Shown piece after piece: positions 9,818 through 21,083 of a stretch of 64,000 nt of DNA. The notes under the pieces are model-generated. The model saw only the letters and a program-made list of their open reading frames with translations. It had not been told where the DNA came from and ran no database searches. Position 1 is the first letter of the stretch. Every line of letters starts with the position of its first letter. Source of the stretch: an uncultured Clostridia bacterium. GTDB lineage: Bacteria > Bacillota > Clostridia > TANB77 > CAG-508. The stretch lies in assembly GCA_944389125.1 (NCBI GenBank), contig CALXLF010000001.1, positions 228,778 through 292,777 of the forward strand, given 5' to 3'. Both the position numbers and the translations under genes were made by a program.

Positions 9818-11629
9818 CTAAACTGCACTTCTTCCTTCATTCCTTCCAAAATTCATATAATGTTCTAATGCTTTTGAAAAATTAGGTCCAAATGTCTCTT
9901 GCAAATCTGAATAATTATTTATATATGCTCTTACATCAAATGTAGAACTTGCTTGTCTTCCTTCATTTATTCCATTTTGTATAAAATGATTATATGCTGC
10001 TTTATAATCTGTTCCAAATGCTTTCTTTAAATCATCATATTTATTTAAATAATATACTGGATCAAATACTGGACTAGCACTTCTTCCCTCTTTTATTCCG
10101 AAATTTAACCAATGTGATTTTAATTCTGATTCATTATATCCAAAAGCAGCTTTTAAATCAGAATATCTATCTGCATAGAATTTCGCGTCAAATAAATAAT
10201 TTGTTATATTTATTGGAGAATCATTTATTGGACTACCCCCATCTGCTAATGCATAATATTTTAAATATGCTGTTCCTAATTGTTTTTTTGTATAACTGAT
10301 TTGTGAATTATAATATGACATTACATTAAATTCACTACTTCCTCGTCTACCTTCATTTATTCCATTTTCTACAAAATGTACTAAAGAATATGAATTACTA
10401 GAATAAAAAGCTTTTTTTACATCTGAATTATTAGATATATAATAATTTACATCAAAATATTTGCTTCCTTGTCTTCCTTCATTTATTCCATTTTGTATAA
10501 AGTGATTATATGCTGCTTTATAATCTGTTCCAAATGCTTTCTTTAAATCATCATATTTATTTAAATAGTATACTGGATCAAATACTGGACTTGCGCTTCT
10601 TCCTTCTTTTATACCGAAATTTAACCAATGTGATTTTAATTCTGATTCATTATATCCAAAAGCAGTTTTTAAATCAGAATTTTTATCTGCATAATATGTG
10701 CTATCGAATAAATAATCTGTTATATCTATATTATGAAGTCTCATATAATATGTATAATCTATATCAATATCAACATTTCCACTAATTCCAGGAACTGAAC
10801 CTGTACTTGTATATTGCCATACATTATATGAGCCTGTATATGATGGTTTACTTACTCCATAATGAGCAACCCAAATATCATTATTAGAACGAACTTCAGA
10901 ATCCCAAATAGTACTTAAAGGATTTGAGCTACCATACAACATAGGAGTATAGCCTTGTGATTTAATATAATTCAAAAATACTTTTGCATTTGCATTAAGT
11001 TGTTCATTAGATAGTCCATTTGTTCTGTATGGATTACCAGAATTTGAATCATATCTATCACCAAAATACTCATAATCATAAGCTACAGGATATTTTATAT
11101 CATAATCTTTTATCAAATTAACAACAAAAGCTGCTTCTTGCAAGGCTTCTTCTTCATTTATTGCAGCTGAAAAGAAGTAAATTCCAACATAGATTTCATT
11201 ATCAAGAGCACCTTTTATATTATCTTTAAATTTAGAATCTTCAACCAAATTTCCTTCTGTACCATATCCTCTAAATCCACATCTAATAAATACAAATTTA
11301 ACTCCTGAATCTTTTACTTTTTTCCAATCAATATTATTTTGAAAATTTGAAACATCAATTCCAATTGCTGTATCTCCTGAAGTTTCATATTTAGATATTA
11401 TACTAGAAATATCTGCATTATTATTAGCAGCCATTAAAGAAGGTTGCATTTGTTTCACATATAAAGGATCTTCATTTATATTTGTTTCATCTTCTAAATA
11501 AGTTTTTGGCATCTCAGTTGTAATACCATCAAAAGTAATAGTATCTCCTTCTGATAATGCAAAACTTTTTACTGTTAATGCAATCATCAAAATTAAAAAT
11601 ATTAGCAAAATTCTCTTATGTAATTTCAT
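9818..11629 (-). CDS. Secreted GH25 lysozyme with C-terminal repeats
   Basis: The start is taken at 11629, where ATG follows AAAGGAGG; upstream in-frame codons lack a site. A signal peptide (KLHKRILLIFLILMIALT) leads to a GH25 catalytic domain: GIDVSNFQNNIDW, FIRCGFRGYG, and the acidic centre YPVAYDYEYF, ending with DIDIDYTYYM. The domain cleaves peptidoglycan. About seven copies of a roughly 45-residue module follow, with the pattern FDPVYYLNKYDDLKKAFG...HFIQNGINEGR, probably a wall- or surface-binding unit. Total length is about 603 residues. Likely roles are wall remodelling or attack on rivals. Confidence 0.9.
   Translation of the reverse strand: MKLHKRILLIFLILMIALTVKSFALSEGDTITFDGITTEMPKTYLEDETNINEDPLYVKQMQPSLMAANNNADISSIISKYETSGDTAIGIDVSNFQNNIDWKKVKDSGVKFVFIRCGFRGYGTEGNLVEDSKFKDNIKGALDNEIYVGIYFFSAAINEEEALQEAAFVVNLIKDYDIKYPVAYDYEYFGDRYDSNSGNPYRTNGLSNEQLNANAKVFLNYIKSQGYTPMLYGSSNPLSTIWDSEVRSNNDIWVAHYGVSKPSYTGSYNVWQYTSTGSVPGISGNVDIDIDYTYYMRLHNIDITDYLFDSTYYADKNSDLKTAFGYNESELKSHWLNFGIKEGRSASPVFDPVYYLNKYDDLKKAFGTDYKAAYNHFIQNGINEGRQGSKYFDVNYYISNNSDVKKAFYSSNSYSLVHFVENGINEGRRGSSEFNVMSYYNSQISYTKKQLGTAYLKYYALADGGSPINDSPINITNYLFDAKFYADRYSDLKAAFGYNESELKSHWLNFGIKEGRSASPVFDPVYYLNKYDDLKKAFGTDYKAAYNHFIQNGINEGRQASSTFDVRAYINNYSDLQETFGPNFSKALEHYMNFGRNEGRSAV
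9949..10219. repeat. Direct repeat within the lysozyme gene, copy 1
   Basis: It is nearly identical over most of its length to 10467-10731. The pair encodes the same two adjacent surface modules and shows recent internal duplication by recombination. Confidence 0.8.
10467..10731. repeat. Direct repeat within the lysozyme gene, copy 2
   Basis: This is the partner of 9949-10219, with only scattered base differences (for example at 10567 against the equivalent base near 10050). Confidence 0.8.
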
Positions 11630-11752
11630 AAAAGACATCCTCCTTTCAAATTTTATAATATGTCTTTTAACTAAATCGAATTTTATCATAATAGAAATTC
11701 TTTGTAAATCCTAATTTATGGAATATCAAAAATTCTACCAAAAGTTTACTTC

Positions 11753-14700
11753 TTATATTTGAACTTTTATTTCTTTATTTAGATATAATGAATATAAATA
11801 TATTTCTGAAACTGGTTTATTTACAGCTTCTTCTACTGCTTTTTTATATAATTCTAATTGAACCTTATATTTTTTTATTAAATTTTCTTCTTCACCTAAT
11901 TTTAAATAATCAGTTTTATAATCAACTAAAATTATCTTCTCATTTTTATCTTCAAAAAATAAATCAACAATACCTTGAACTAAAATTTCTTCATCTTGAG
12001 CATCTTCTATAAATTCTTTAGCTTTTACTTTCATATAAAAAGGTTTTTCTTTATAGACTTTTTTTGCTTCTTTTATTTTTTGAGCAAAATCTGAATTTAA
12101 AAATTTATATATTTTTTCAATATCTATCTTTTTTGCCTCTTCTTCTGTTATAAAATTTCTTGCCACTAATTCTTGAACAAAATCAATAAGTTCATCTTTT
12201 GTTTTTATTTTATTAAAATCAATTTTTTGTAATATTAAATGAGTTAAAGTTCCAATTTTTGCTGCATCAATTTTTACTTCTTGTAAAAATTTAGGAACTA
12301 CATTAGATAAGCCTATCTTATCTTGAGATATAAATTGATTTCCAACTTCACTTTCTAAAGCTTGTTCATATTCATTTAATTGAGATATATCATCAGATTC
12401 TTCTCTATTTTTTATTCTTTTCATCTCACTTACAGTGCTTTTTATCGGTAAAGTAGTCTTAAATAAATATTTGTATTTCCAATTAAGTTTATCTTCTAAT
12501 TTATCAAACTGGTTATATTCTGAAAAATCTAAAATATTTTCTTCAGTTATATCTTCTTCTTTTTCTGTTATAAAATCTTTAGCATCCACAATATTAAATT
12601 TAAAAGTTTGCTCATCTTCTAAAATTTGATTTTTAAGATATGTTAATTCAATCCAATCTAAATAAGAAGAATATTTTTTTAATAAAATTGGATTTATTTT
12701 ATTATTTTTTATATAAACTTCTAATTCCTCTTTCTTTTTATCAAGAGCTTTTTGTTCATCTTTTTTTACAGCTGTAATTATAAGTTTTTCTTTTGCTCTT
12801 GTTAAAGCAACATATAAAACTCTCATTTCTTCTGAAATATTTTCTTCTTTTAATTTTACTTTAATTGCTTGTTTTGCTGCTGTTGAATACTCTATTCTTC
12901 TTTCATAATTTATATATTCTGGACCAATTCCAATATCTTTGTGAAATAATATATCTCCTTTTAAATCTTCTAAATTTATTTTTTTATTACTATTACACAA
13001 AAATACAATTGGAAATTCTAATCCTTTACTTTTATGTATACTCATTATTCTAACAACATTTTCATTTTCACCAATAATTTTAGCAGAACTTAAATCTGAA
13101 CTACCAACTTTTAATTTTTCTATAAATCTTATAAAATTAAATAATCCTTTAAAACTAGTTTTCTCATAATCTTTTGCTCTTTCAAATAACATTTTAAGAT
13201 TTGCTTGTCTTAATGCTCCATTTGGCATTAAAGATGCATAATTATAAAATCCTGTTTCAACATAAATTTTCCAGATTAATTCTGAAAGTGGTAAATACTC
13301 GCTTTGTTTTCTCCACTCTTCTATTTTCATCTTAAAATTATTTAATTTTTCTTTTAAAGCTTCATTTTCTAATTTTACTAAAGCATCTTCAATACTTTGC
13401 CAAAATTTTTCTTCTCTATTTACTAATCTTATAGTAATTATTTCATTATCAGAAAACCTAAATAACATACTTCTTAAAACAGCTACTAAAGGAATATCAT
13501 CTAATGGATTATCCAAAACTTTTAGTAAATTCATAATAGTACTAATTTCTATTGTTTCTAAATATTCTGCTCCTCCATCAGTAAATACAGGTATCTTATT
13601 TTTTATTAGTTCTCTTTCATAAATATCAGCTAGTTTTGTTGAACGTAATAAAATTACAATATCTTTATATTTAATAGGTCTTTTTCCTTCTTTTTTATCT
13701 GTAATCAATATTTTATTATTTATCATTTCATTAATTTTTTTAGCAACAAATTTACTTTCAATCTCTTCTTTTGCCATTTGATTAATTTCAAAATCTACAT
13801 TTTCTTGTTCCAAATCACTATCATCTAAATCAAAATCATCTTTATCATTAATATTTTTTGTATCAATTACATAAACTTCAGATTCTTGAATATCTTGAGA
13901 ATCTTCAAAATCTGCTCCTAAATTTAAAAATTCATTTTTATCATATTCAATATCACCTAAATCTTTGCTCATAATGCTTTCAAAAACATTATTATTTAAA
14001 TCTAAAATATTTTTTCTACTTCTAAAATTTTTAAAAAGTTGAATTTTTAAACCTTTATCATTACCATCTAAACTATAATTTTCATATTTCTCTAAAAATA
14101 ACTCTGGACATGCTTTTCTAAATTTATATATACTTTGTTTTACATCACCAACCATAAAAAGATTTTTTCCATTTGAAACAGATGTTAAAATTTCCTCTTG
14201 AATTCTATTACTATCCTGATATTCATCAATTGCAATTTCTACAAATTTCTCTGTATATTTTTTTGCTGTTTCTGTTTTTACTAAATTACCATTTTCATCC
14301 TTTTTTACTAGAATTTTTAAAGCATAATGTTCTATATCATTAAAATCAATAATATTTTTTTCTCTTTTTTGAGATTTATAAGCTTCTCCAAATTCTAAAA
14401 CTAAATCTCTAAGAAAACACATAATTTCATACATCTCAAAGATATCATTATATGCATCTTCTGAATTATATAACAATATATTTTTAGCAAGATCATTTAT
14501 TTTTTTCTTTACATTTGTTCTTACATTTTTAGCTTCTTCTTTTAATGATAAATCAACTTTTTTATCAGTTGGATATCTATCAAAATTAAAATTTGAATAA
14601 TATTCAAAACTATCATTCCAAGATGTATCTATAGCTTTTTCAAACCCTCTTAAATTTTCAATATCAGAATTTATAACATCTGTAAATTTATCAAGCTCTA

Positions 14701-15419
14701 TAAATTTAACCATTTTATTTTGAACAATTTTTAAAGATTTTTCTCCATCCAAAATTTCTTGTTTAAGTTCATCTAATAAAATTTTTCCCCATATAGATTT
14801 TCCAAAATCGTCAAATTCCTTTTTTTCTGGATTAAACATTTCAACTTTTTCCTTAATCCACTCTTCTGGGAATACAGAACTTCCGAGAAAATTCAAAAAG
14901 TTTAAGAACTAAATTTTTTAAATCTTCATCTCCTCTATATCCTGTATAAATATCTGTTAATTTCAAAAAATTTTTATCTTCTGATTCATATTTTGATTCA
15001 AATAAGTCATCTAATACTTCTTGTTTTAATAAAACAATTTCTTCTTCTGATGCAATTCTGAAATTTGGAGAAATATCAATTTCAAAAAAATTATTTTTTA
15101 TAACGTCTAAACAAAATGAATGAATAGTACATATATTAGATTTTCCTAATAAATTTATTTGTCTTTGTAGATTAATATTATCAGGATCCTCATCTAGCTT
15201 TTTATATATTGCCTCAAGTACTCTTTCTCTCATTTCAGATGCTGCAGCATTTGTAAATGTTACAACTAATAATTTATCTATATCTACTCCATCTAATATA
15301 ATTTTTTGAATTATTCTCTCAACAAGTACTGCTGTTTTTCCACTACCAGCAGCTGCTGCAACTAATATATTAGTTCCTTTTTTATATATTGCATCTTTTT
15401 GGTCATCTGTAAAATTCAT
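11753..15419 (-). CDS. addA: AddA helicase-nuclease subunit; +1 CGG shift
   Basis: The rejoined product is about 1221 residues, the usual AddA length. AddA with AddB resects double-strand breaks. Visible motifs are Walker A AAAGSGKTAVLVERI near residue 20, DEYQDSN (motif II), SIYKFRKACPE, MSIHKSKGLEFPIVFL, RVLYVALTRAKEKLI, and the C-terminal nuclease centre ILVDYKTDYL. The frame breaks at CGG 14883-14885 near residue 178: strict reading gives FSRKFCIPRRVD and a stop, while skipping the C gives FEFSGSSVFPEEWIKE, typical of AddA. No addB lies beside it in this window. Confidence 0.93.
14883..14885 (-). other. CGG +1 shift site in addA
   Basis: The context is TCT CGG A. Skipping the C at 14885 reads GGA (Gly), then SSVFPEEW. 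Confidence 0.92.
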
Positions 15420-15529
15420 ATTTAAAACTCCAAACTTAAAATTTCTATAGCAAGATTATAAAACATCAGTTCGTGAATGTCAAGGATTTTTTTATTTGCT
15501 AAAAAGTTTTAGCCATCTAAAGTAAACAT

Positions 15530-15559
15530 CCCCCGCATGCAAAAGGATGCAAGCGGGGG
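15530..15559 (-). terminator. GC-rich intrinsic terminator
   Basis: The arms CCCCCGC and GCGGGGG enclose a second small palindrome (GCATGC/GCATCC). It lies between the stop of the 16608 gene and the addA start and probably ends the former transcript. Confidence 0.8.
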
Positions 15560-15573
15560 CAACTTTTTTTATT

Positions 15574-16608
15574 TTATTGATTTCCTGTATTTGTATTTTC
15601 TAAAGAACAAGATATATCTGTTATTCCACTTAAGTCTCCATTTTTATATTTTAATAAACTTACTTGTGTTGGTATAGACTGAGTTGTTGGTAATTCAAAT
15701 AAAATTTCCATAATGCCATCATTATCAACATCTAAAATCTCAATATTATTATAGCTTAAATAATATCCATCTGTTGATACTGACTCCCATCCAGATTTAT
15801 TCATTGTAGCTAAAGTTGCTTTAATAAATCCAGTAGACTCTACTAAGATAATCTTTGATTCACCTGTTTCTTTGTTAGATAAAATAACAATATATTCATT
15901 AGTTCCATTTCCGTCTAAGTCAGATATTATAGTTTTTTTATTGTCATAATTAGCAAAATCAGAATTATTATCTAAAACTACTGCAGGAATTGAATTTACA
16001 ACCTGTATATCTCTAGGAATGGCATTATAATTTTCAGAAATTGCAACTTTTCCAACATTATCTACTTTTACTAAACCATCAAGAACTTGATCTGATAAAA
16101 TTCCTAAAGATGATTTTGTAAATCCAAAGTTTTGATAATTATAATATGTAATAACATAATCATCTTTTTTATCACTTGTGTTATCTATATATTGTAAATC
16201 AACTACTTTCATTTCAGAAACATTAAGAACTAATCCATCATATAAAACTATAATTTCTTTATTTAAAACTTTTCTAGAATCTGCATCTGAAGTTGATACT
16301 GTTGTGTTTCCAGAAGTTGAATTTGATGAGCTTGTATTTGTTTCATTTGAATCAATTACTGTATTTAATATTTCTGCAACAGTAGAAGCCTCATTTGTTG
16401 TATCAGTATTAACAATTTCTTCTGATGAATATTTATATAATTGATAATATATAACAGAGCCTATAATAACAGTAATTATAACTATTATTGCCAAAAATAT
16501 ATTTAAAACTTTTTTACTTAATTCACTATTATCTTTGACATTCTTACTTTTATTTGTTTTGGCATTTTTGTCATTTATCTTATTTTTTTGGTTTTTATTC
16601 TCACTCAT
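15574..16608 (-). CDS. Membrane-anchored protein with DxDxDG-type repeats
   Basis: The ATG at 16608 is preferred over an ATG six bases upstream because it is better spaced from AAGGAGA. The product has a charged Lys/Asn N-terminus, one membrane helix (about residues 34-55), a Ser/Thr/Asn-rich stalk and an outer domain with two calcium-loop-like motifs (DLDGNGTNEY and DVDNDGIMEI), resembling FG-GAP/VCBS-type repeats. Substrate and role are unknown. Confidence 0.65.
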   Translation of the reverse strand: MSENKNQKNKINDKNAKTNKSKNVKDNSELSKKVLNIFLAIIVIITVIIGSVIYYQLYKYSSEEIVNTDTTNEASTVAEILNTVIDSNETNTSSSNSTSGNTTVSTSDADSRKVLNKEIIVLYDGLVLNVSEMKVVDLQYIDNTSDKKDDYVITYYNYQNFGFTKSSLGILSDQVLDGLVKVDNVGKVAISENYNAIPRDIQVVNSIPAVVLDNNSDFANYDNKKTIISDLDGNGTNEYIVILSNKETGESKIILVESTGFIKATLATMNKSGWESVSTDGYYLSYNNIEILDVDNDGIMEILFELPTTQSIPTQVSLLKYKNGDLSGITDISCSLENTNTGNQ

Positions 16609-16697
16609 AGGCATTCTCCTTGGTATATATTAATTACTTTCCTATAATATTTTAACATGTTACTATTGTTATTTCAATAGTAACATCATACAATTTT

Positions 16698-18521
16698 CTA
16701 CCTTTTTTCTGGAATAATAACTCTAAAAATCGTTCCAACTCCTTCTTCCGAGAAAAACGTAATATTTCCATTAAATTCTGTTTTAATATTTGTATATGAA
16801 ATAAATAATCCAAGTCCTGTTCCGTTTTTTCCTTTAGTTGTTATCATTTCTTTAAATAATTTATTTTGAATCTCTTTTGGAATACCTCCTGCCATATCTT
16901 TAACTTCTATATAAAAATTATCATCTTTTTGATACAAACTTAATTCAATTATCTTGTTTTCTTCATCTTTATAAGCTTGTATTGAGTTTGAAATTAAATT
17001 ATTTAAAACTTGAACTAAAGTATTTAAATTCCCTGAGATTACTTTATTTTCATCTACCATAATATTCATTTTTAAATCAATTAAGTTCTGAGTTAATTCA
17101 TACTTCATCAAAATATTAATATATTTTATAAGATCTTTTACTTTAAATTTTTCATCAATTGATTTAGTATTATTAGAAGTTTGAACTTGTATAGCTTTTA
17201 TAACATCTGTCATATATGATAAATAATCTTTTATTTTATCAGTCCAAGTTAACATTTCATCCGCTATTTCTCTATGATCTGAAGGCAAAACATTTTTATC
17301 ACCAATCGATTCATCATATTCATCTACTAAATCATCTAATCCTTCTAATGCTCCTGCTATAGAAAAAATAGGTGTTTTCAAATTATGTGCAATTCCTCCT
17401 ATCATCTGTCCTAAAGAAGCTAAACGCTCTCTTCCTATAGTTGCATCATGATTTAATTTTAAAATTTGAATATTTCTAAAATACTCTGTTGTTTCAGTTA
17501 TAAAAATCAAAAATAAAGTCTCATTCTTTTTAGTATCTAAAATCTCAGCTTCATATTTTAAAGTTTTTCCTAATGTAATAGAATTTCTTTCAAAAACGAC
17601 TTTTGAATTTTTATATTTTTTATTTTTTAAATTTAAAATTTTATCGATATCTTCATCAAAAATAGTATCAAATTCTTTATATTCAATTAATTCTTCAAAA
17701 TCCATACCATTTATATCTAATTTTCCTAAATTAAATGTATTTTGAAAAATTTTATTATACATTACAATTTTCTTTTTATCATTTATAACAATATATGAAT
17801 CTGAAATTGTATTTAAAATTGTATTTAAAGAAACAGGAAGTTCTGTTACAATTTGATATTTAAAAACAATATAAATAAGTGCAATTGCCACTATAGACTG
17901 AATAACTTCTGTTATATAAGTTTTTGTTTCTATAACTCCTGTTATTGCTAAAAGATTTATAAAATATGGAATGCAGAATATAATCATTCCAATTAATACT
18001 TGAGGCCATGCTTTATTTTTTGTTTTATAAAAATGTTTTAAAAGCATGTAAAATCCTAAAAAGTATGTTAAATACATATTGATTATATAAACATAAAACA
18101 TATATCCATATTTGCAATCTTTATAATTTACAGAGTAATTTTCAAACATAAGACCATGTAATTTATTTGTAAACATACATAATATTGTAATTATTGGAAT
18201 ATAAAATAAGCTTAAATATCTAGTTTTAAATTTAAAATTTGGTTCAATATAATAACAAATAGCAAAAAACACGCAAATAGGAAGCATTGCTTCACCTATG
18301 TACGCAAATGCTTCAAAAAGCTGCCATGTATTATAAGCAGAAATATTTAAAATTTGAAACATTACAGAAATATTAGAAATTAAAGCGCATGTTAAAATAA
18401 GCATACACCATTGTCTAACATTTGTTTTTCTAATTTTATTTTGTAAATATACTATAAAAATAATTAATAATATGGATAATAAGCATAATCCATAAGAATA
18501 CATTACTTCTGCAGTTCCCAC
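16698..18521 (-). CDS. Orphan sensor histidine kinase, 7-TM N-terminus plus PAS
   Basis: This 607-residue kinase has about seven N-terminal membrane helices (residues 1-230), a PAS-like segment (ISDSYIVINDKKKIVMYN), a phosphoacceptor region GGIAHNLKTPIFSIAG near residue 378, and HATPase motifs (LNNLISNSIQAY, DMAGGIPKEIQ, GKNGTGLGLFIS). No response regulator is nearby. It is paralogous to the kinase immediately upstream (14 bp gap) in the same operon. A Spo0A-controlled promoter upstream makes a sporulation phosphorelay input plausible, but this is inference. Confidence 0.85.
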   Translation of the reverse strand: MGTAEVMYSYGLCLLSILLIIFIVYLQNKIRKTNVRQWCMLILTCALISNISVMFQILNISAYNTWQLFEAFAYIGEAMLPICVFFAICYYIEPNFKFKTRYLSLFYIPIITILCMFTNKLHGLMFENYSVNYKDCKYGYMFYVYIINMYLTYFLGFYMLLKHFYKTKNKAWPQVLIGMIIFCIPYFINLLAITGVIETKTYITEVIQSIVAIALIYIVFKYQIVTELPVSLNTILNTISDSYIVINDKKKIVMYNKIFQNTFNLGKLDINGMDFEELIEYKEFDTIFDEDIDKILNLKNKKYKNSKVVFERNSITLGKTLKYEAEILDTKKNETLFLIFITETTEYFRNIQILKLNHDATIGRERLASLGQMIGGIAHNLKTPIFSIAGALEGLDDLVDEYDESIGDKNVLPSDHREIADEMLTWTDKIKDYLSYMTDVIKAIQVQTSNNTKSIDEKFKVKDLIKYINILMKYELTQNLIDLKMNIMVDENKVISGNLNTLVQVLNNLISNSIQAYKDEENKIIELSLYQKDDNFYIEVKDMAGGIPKEIQNKLFKEMITTKGKNGTGLGLFISYTNIKTEFNGNITFFSEEGVGTIFRVIIPEKR

Positions 18522-18534
18522 TTATTTTTCCTTT

Positions 18535-19750
18535 CTATTCTGTAGTTTTAATAGGTATAATTATATTAAATGTCGTTCCATTTTCATTTGATTCAAAAGT
18601 CATTTCTCCTCCAAATCCTGCTTTGATATTAGAATATGAAACAAATAAACTTAATCCATTTTTTTCTTCTGACTCATTATAAATAATCTCTTTAAAAATT
18701 TTATTTTGAATAGATTTTGGAATTCCTTTTCCATTATCTATAACTGAAATTATTAAATTATTATCTTTTCTATCTATGACAACTTCAATAATTTCATTTG
18801 TCTTTCCTTCATATGAATCAATAGAATTTAATATCAAATTATTTATTACCTGAACCAAACTATTAAAATTTCCTCTTAGTTCAGTATCTTTAGGAACTTT
18901 AATTGTAAAATTCAAAATAATCAATTTTTGTTTTAAAGTATTTTTCATTAAAATATCAACATATTTTACTAAATCTTCTATTGTAAAAGTCACTTTTTCA
19001 TCACTATTTAAAACAACTATTTGACTTCTTATTGCAGTTATAGCATCAGAAATTGTTTCCATTTGTTCTCTCATTTTTCCAAGCCATTCTCTCATGTCTT
19101 TTACGATTTCTTTATTATCTTCATCTGAGACAGTTTTATCTCCACTTGATTCTTTATATTCTTTTACTAAATCTATAAATCCCTCTAATTCTCCAGTTAG
19201 TGAAAATATTGGAGATTTTAAAGAATGAGCAATTCCTGTTATTAAACCTCCGAAGAGTTGCAAATCTTTCCCTTGTAGCTAAAGATTCTTGATTTTCTTT
19301 CAATTCTTCAATAGCCTTATAATTTTTAGTAACATCTTTAATTAAAATAACATATCTCATAAAAATATCATTATCTACTAAATTCATTATTTCAATTTCA
19401 TGTATTTTTGATTTTGTTTTTATTATAAATTTAGTATTTTGACTATTTTCAATATTATTTAATATTTTATAAATTTTCTCTTTATCACTTTCTTTAAAAT
19501 TCGTTTTATCAAGAGCATTTTTTATATTTTTTCTTTTAACATCTGATTCTTTTAAACCTGTAAATTTAAGAAAAGTTTTATTGTAATTTGTAATTTTTAA
19601 TGATTTATTTAAAATTACATATCCATCAGAAATTTTTTCAGATACTTTTTTTAGTCTTAATTCTGAACTATATGTAATTTTCATAATTATTATTGAAGCT
19701 ATAATTCCAAGTGCAAAAATAATAATAGTTAATAAATAAAGTATCTGCAT
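18535..19750 (-). CDS. Orphan PAS sensor histidine kinase; +1 CGG shift
   Basis: The start is taken at 19750 after AAAGGGG. The rejoined product is about 404 residues: one N-terminal membrane helix, a PAS domain (SDGYVILNKSLKITNYN), a phosphoacceptor helix and an HATPase domain (NNLILNSIDSYEG, DNGKGIPKSIQN). The frame breaks at CGG 19250-19252. Skipping the C gives RFATLGGLITGIAHSLKSP, matching the H-box of its paralogue (GGIAHNLKTP); strict reading loses the His box. Forms an operon with the kinase that follows. Confidence 0.85.
19250..19252 (-). other. CGG +1 shift site in the sensor kinase
   Basis: The context is CTT CGG A. Skipping the C at 19252 reads GGA (Gly), 5 residues before the phosphoacceptor His. 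Confidence 0.92.
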
Positions 19751-19784
19751 AAATTCCCCTTTCTTAATATTAAAAAACACAAAA

Positions 19785-19813
19785 AAGGCAAGAAAGATTA
19801 AACTTCTCGCCTT
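19785..19813 (-). terminator. Intrinsic terminator after the 20935 gene
   Basis: The hairpin AAGGCGAGAAG/CTTTCTTGCCTT is followed by a T run on the minus strand. It may be read through into the downstream kinase genes. Confidence 0.7.
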
Positions 19814-19828
19814 TACTTAAGTTTCTAA

Positions 19829-20935
19829 TTATTTTTCTACATTTCCTTCTGGCAATGCTGGATAATCTAAAACTACTCTTATTTTTAAAACATAAGAAAT
19901 TGCTTTAACTATTTTGCTATTTTTTATTCTTTGCCATAAAGAAGGTTTTACTTCATATCTAGTTTCTTCAAAATAAGCTGTATCTTGAGCTTCTTCTACT
20001 TGATTTTGTTCCTGAGTAGAATTATTTTCTTCTACTCCATTTTCATCTTTTGAAACTTCAGTATCTGTATCTACTCCTATTTCTTCTGTATCTTCTAAAA
20101 TTTCACCTTCTTTAGAATTTCCTGATTCTCCATTTTGTTCTACTGGTTCTGTTTGTTCTGTATTTTCTTGTTCATCTTTTGATTGTTGAACAGGTTCTGG
20201 AACAATAACCTCTTTAGCTTTATCAGGTTCAGTTGGTCTTGGTTCAACTTCTATTATTTGACTCTTAATATCAGAATTCTCTTCTTTTATAAATTCTTCT
20301 GCAGGAGCTGGTATATATTTCAAAGCTTCTGCAATTTCAATGCCTATATAACTTAAGGCTTTAGACCTATCCTCTATCCTTTCCATATCAATTTCTATAT
20401 GTAAGTTTGACTCTAAATTATTAATTTTTGCATCTAATAACTTACTAGCATCTTGGTATTCTTCTGATTCAGGATCCGCACCATTACCAATTATTGTAAG
20501 AGCCTCTACAACATCACTACTGTATTTAGTTTGTAATTTCTTTATAATTTCTTTCCAATTTCTAGCTCTACCTTTAATTGCTTTTGTTACATCTCTTAAT
20601 ACACTACCTAATTTGATGTTTCTCTCTCTTTTTCTTATTAATTCTTCTATTTTCTTTGTATTTTCTTCAAATTGGTTTGTAGCATACTCAACTAAATCAT
20701 ATGCAGATTTATAAACATTAGCAGGAAAAGCCTTTTTTCTTGGATATTCTAGTAAATATGTTTTTACTGATTCAACTAAATCCTTGAAATATGAATCATC
20801 CTCTAATTGAACAATTTGCTTTTTACTGTTTGGATTTATTAACTTCTGGATCTTATCAATGTTTGACAAGATTTTCTCTTCCGTGATAACCATTTTCACG
20901 TTTACTATGCCTGATTTGCGGAAAAAAAATGACAT
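19829..20935 (-). CDS. Unrecognised protein with acidic Pro/Glu-rich linker, promoter with Spo0A boxes
   Basis: I do not recognise this 368-residue family. Residues about 15-220 are predicted mostly helical and charged. Residues about 225-315 are a Glu/Gln/Pro-rich low-complexity linker. A basic, hydrophobic C-terminal segment (LWQRIKNSKIVKAISYVLK) could be a short conserved peptide or amphipathic helix. There is no signal peptide. The ATG at 20935 follows AGGAGG at a slightly long spacing. Its promoter carries two Spo0A boxes, and two orphan kinases lie downstream. Confidence 0.6.
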   Translation of the reverse strand: MSFFFRKSGIVNVKMVITEEKILSNIDKIQKLINPNSKKQIVQLEDDSYFKDLVESVKTYLLEYPRKKAFPANVYKSAYDLVEYATNQFEENTKKIEELIRKRERNIKLGSVLRDVTKAIKGRARNWKEIIKKLQTKYSSDVVEALTIIGNGADPESEEYQDASKLLDAKINNLESNLHIEIDMERIEDRSKALSYIGIEIAEALKYIPAPAEEFIKEENSDIKSQIIEVEPRPTEPDKAKEVIVPEPVQQSKDEQENTEQTEPVEQNGESGNSKEGEILEDTEEIGVDTDTEVSKDENGVEENNSTQEQNQVEEAQDTAYFEETRYEVKPSLWQRIKNSKIVKAISYVLKIRVVLDYPALPEGNVEK

Positions 20936-20980
20936 TGTAAACTTACCTCCTTTGTATTGACCTTCTTAAATACTACCGTT

Positions 20981-21022
20981 ATTATATACGTTTTTTGTCG
21001 AAAGCTCAAGTATTTTTCGACA
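20981..21022 (-). promoter_or_regulatory. Promoter flanked by an inverted pair of Spo0A boxes
   Basis: On the minus strand, -35 TTGAGC (21004-21009) and -10 TATAAT (20981-20986) are 17 bp apart. The perfect 0A-box sequence TGTCGAA occurs in inverted orientation at 20996-21002 and 21016-21022, flanking the -35. Such placement fits Spo0A binding as activator or repressor. Confidence 0.75.
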
Positions 21023-21029
21023 TTTTTTT

Positions 21030-21075
21030 GTTACATTTTGTTTACATTTCTTTTACATTTGTTATATTTACAAAT
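21030..21075. repeat. Short direct repeats of TTACATTT upstream of the Spo0A-box promoter
   Basis: Three to four copies of TTACATTT-like units spaced about 11-12 bases apart lie between the acyl-CoA synthetase stop and the promoter. They could be helically phased protein sites. Confidence 0.45.
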
Positions 21076-21083
21076 TATGTAAA

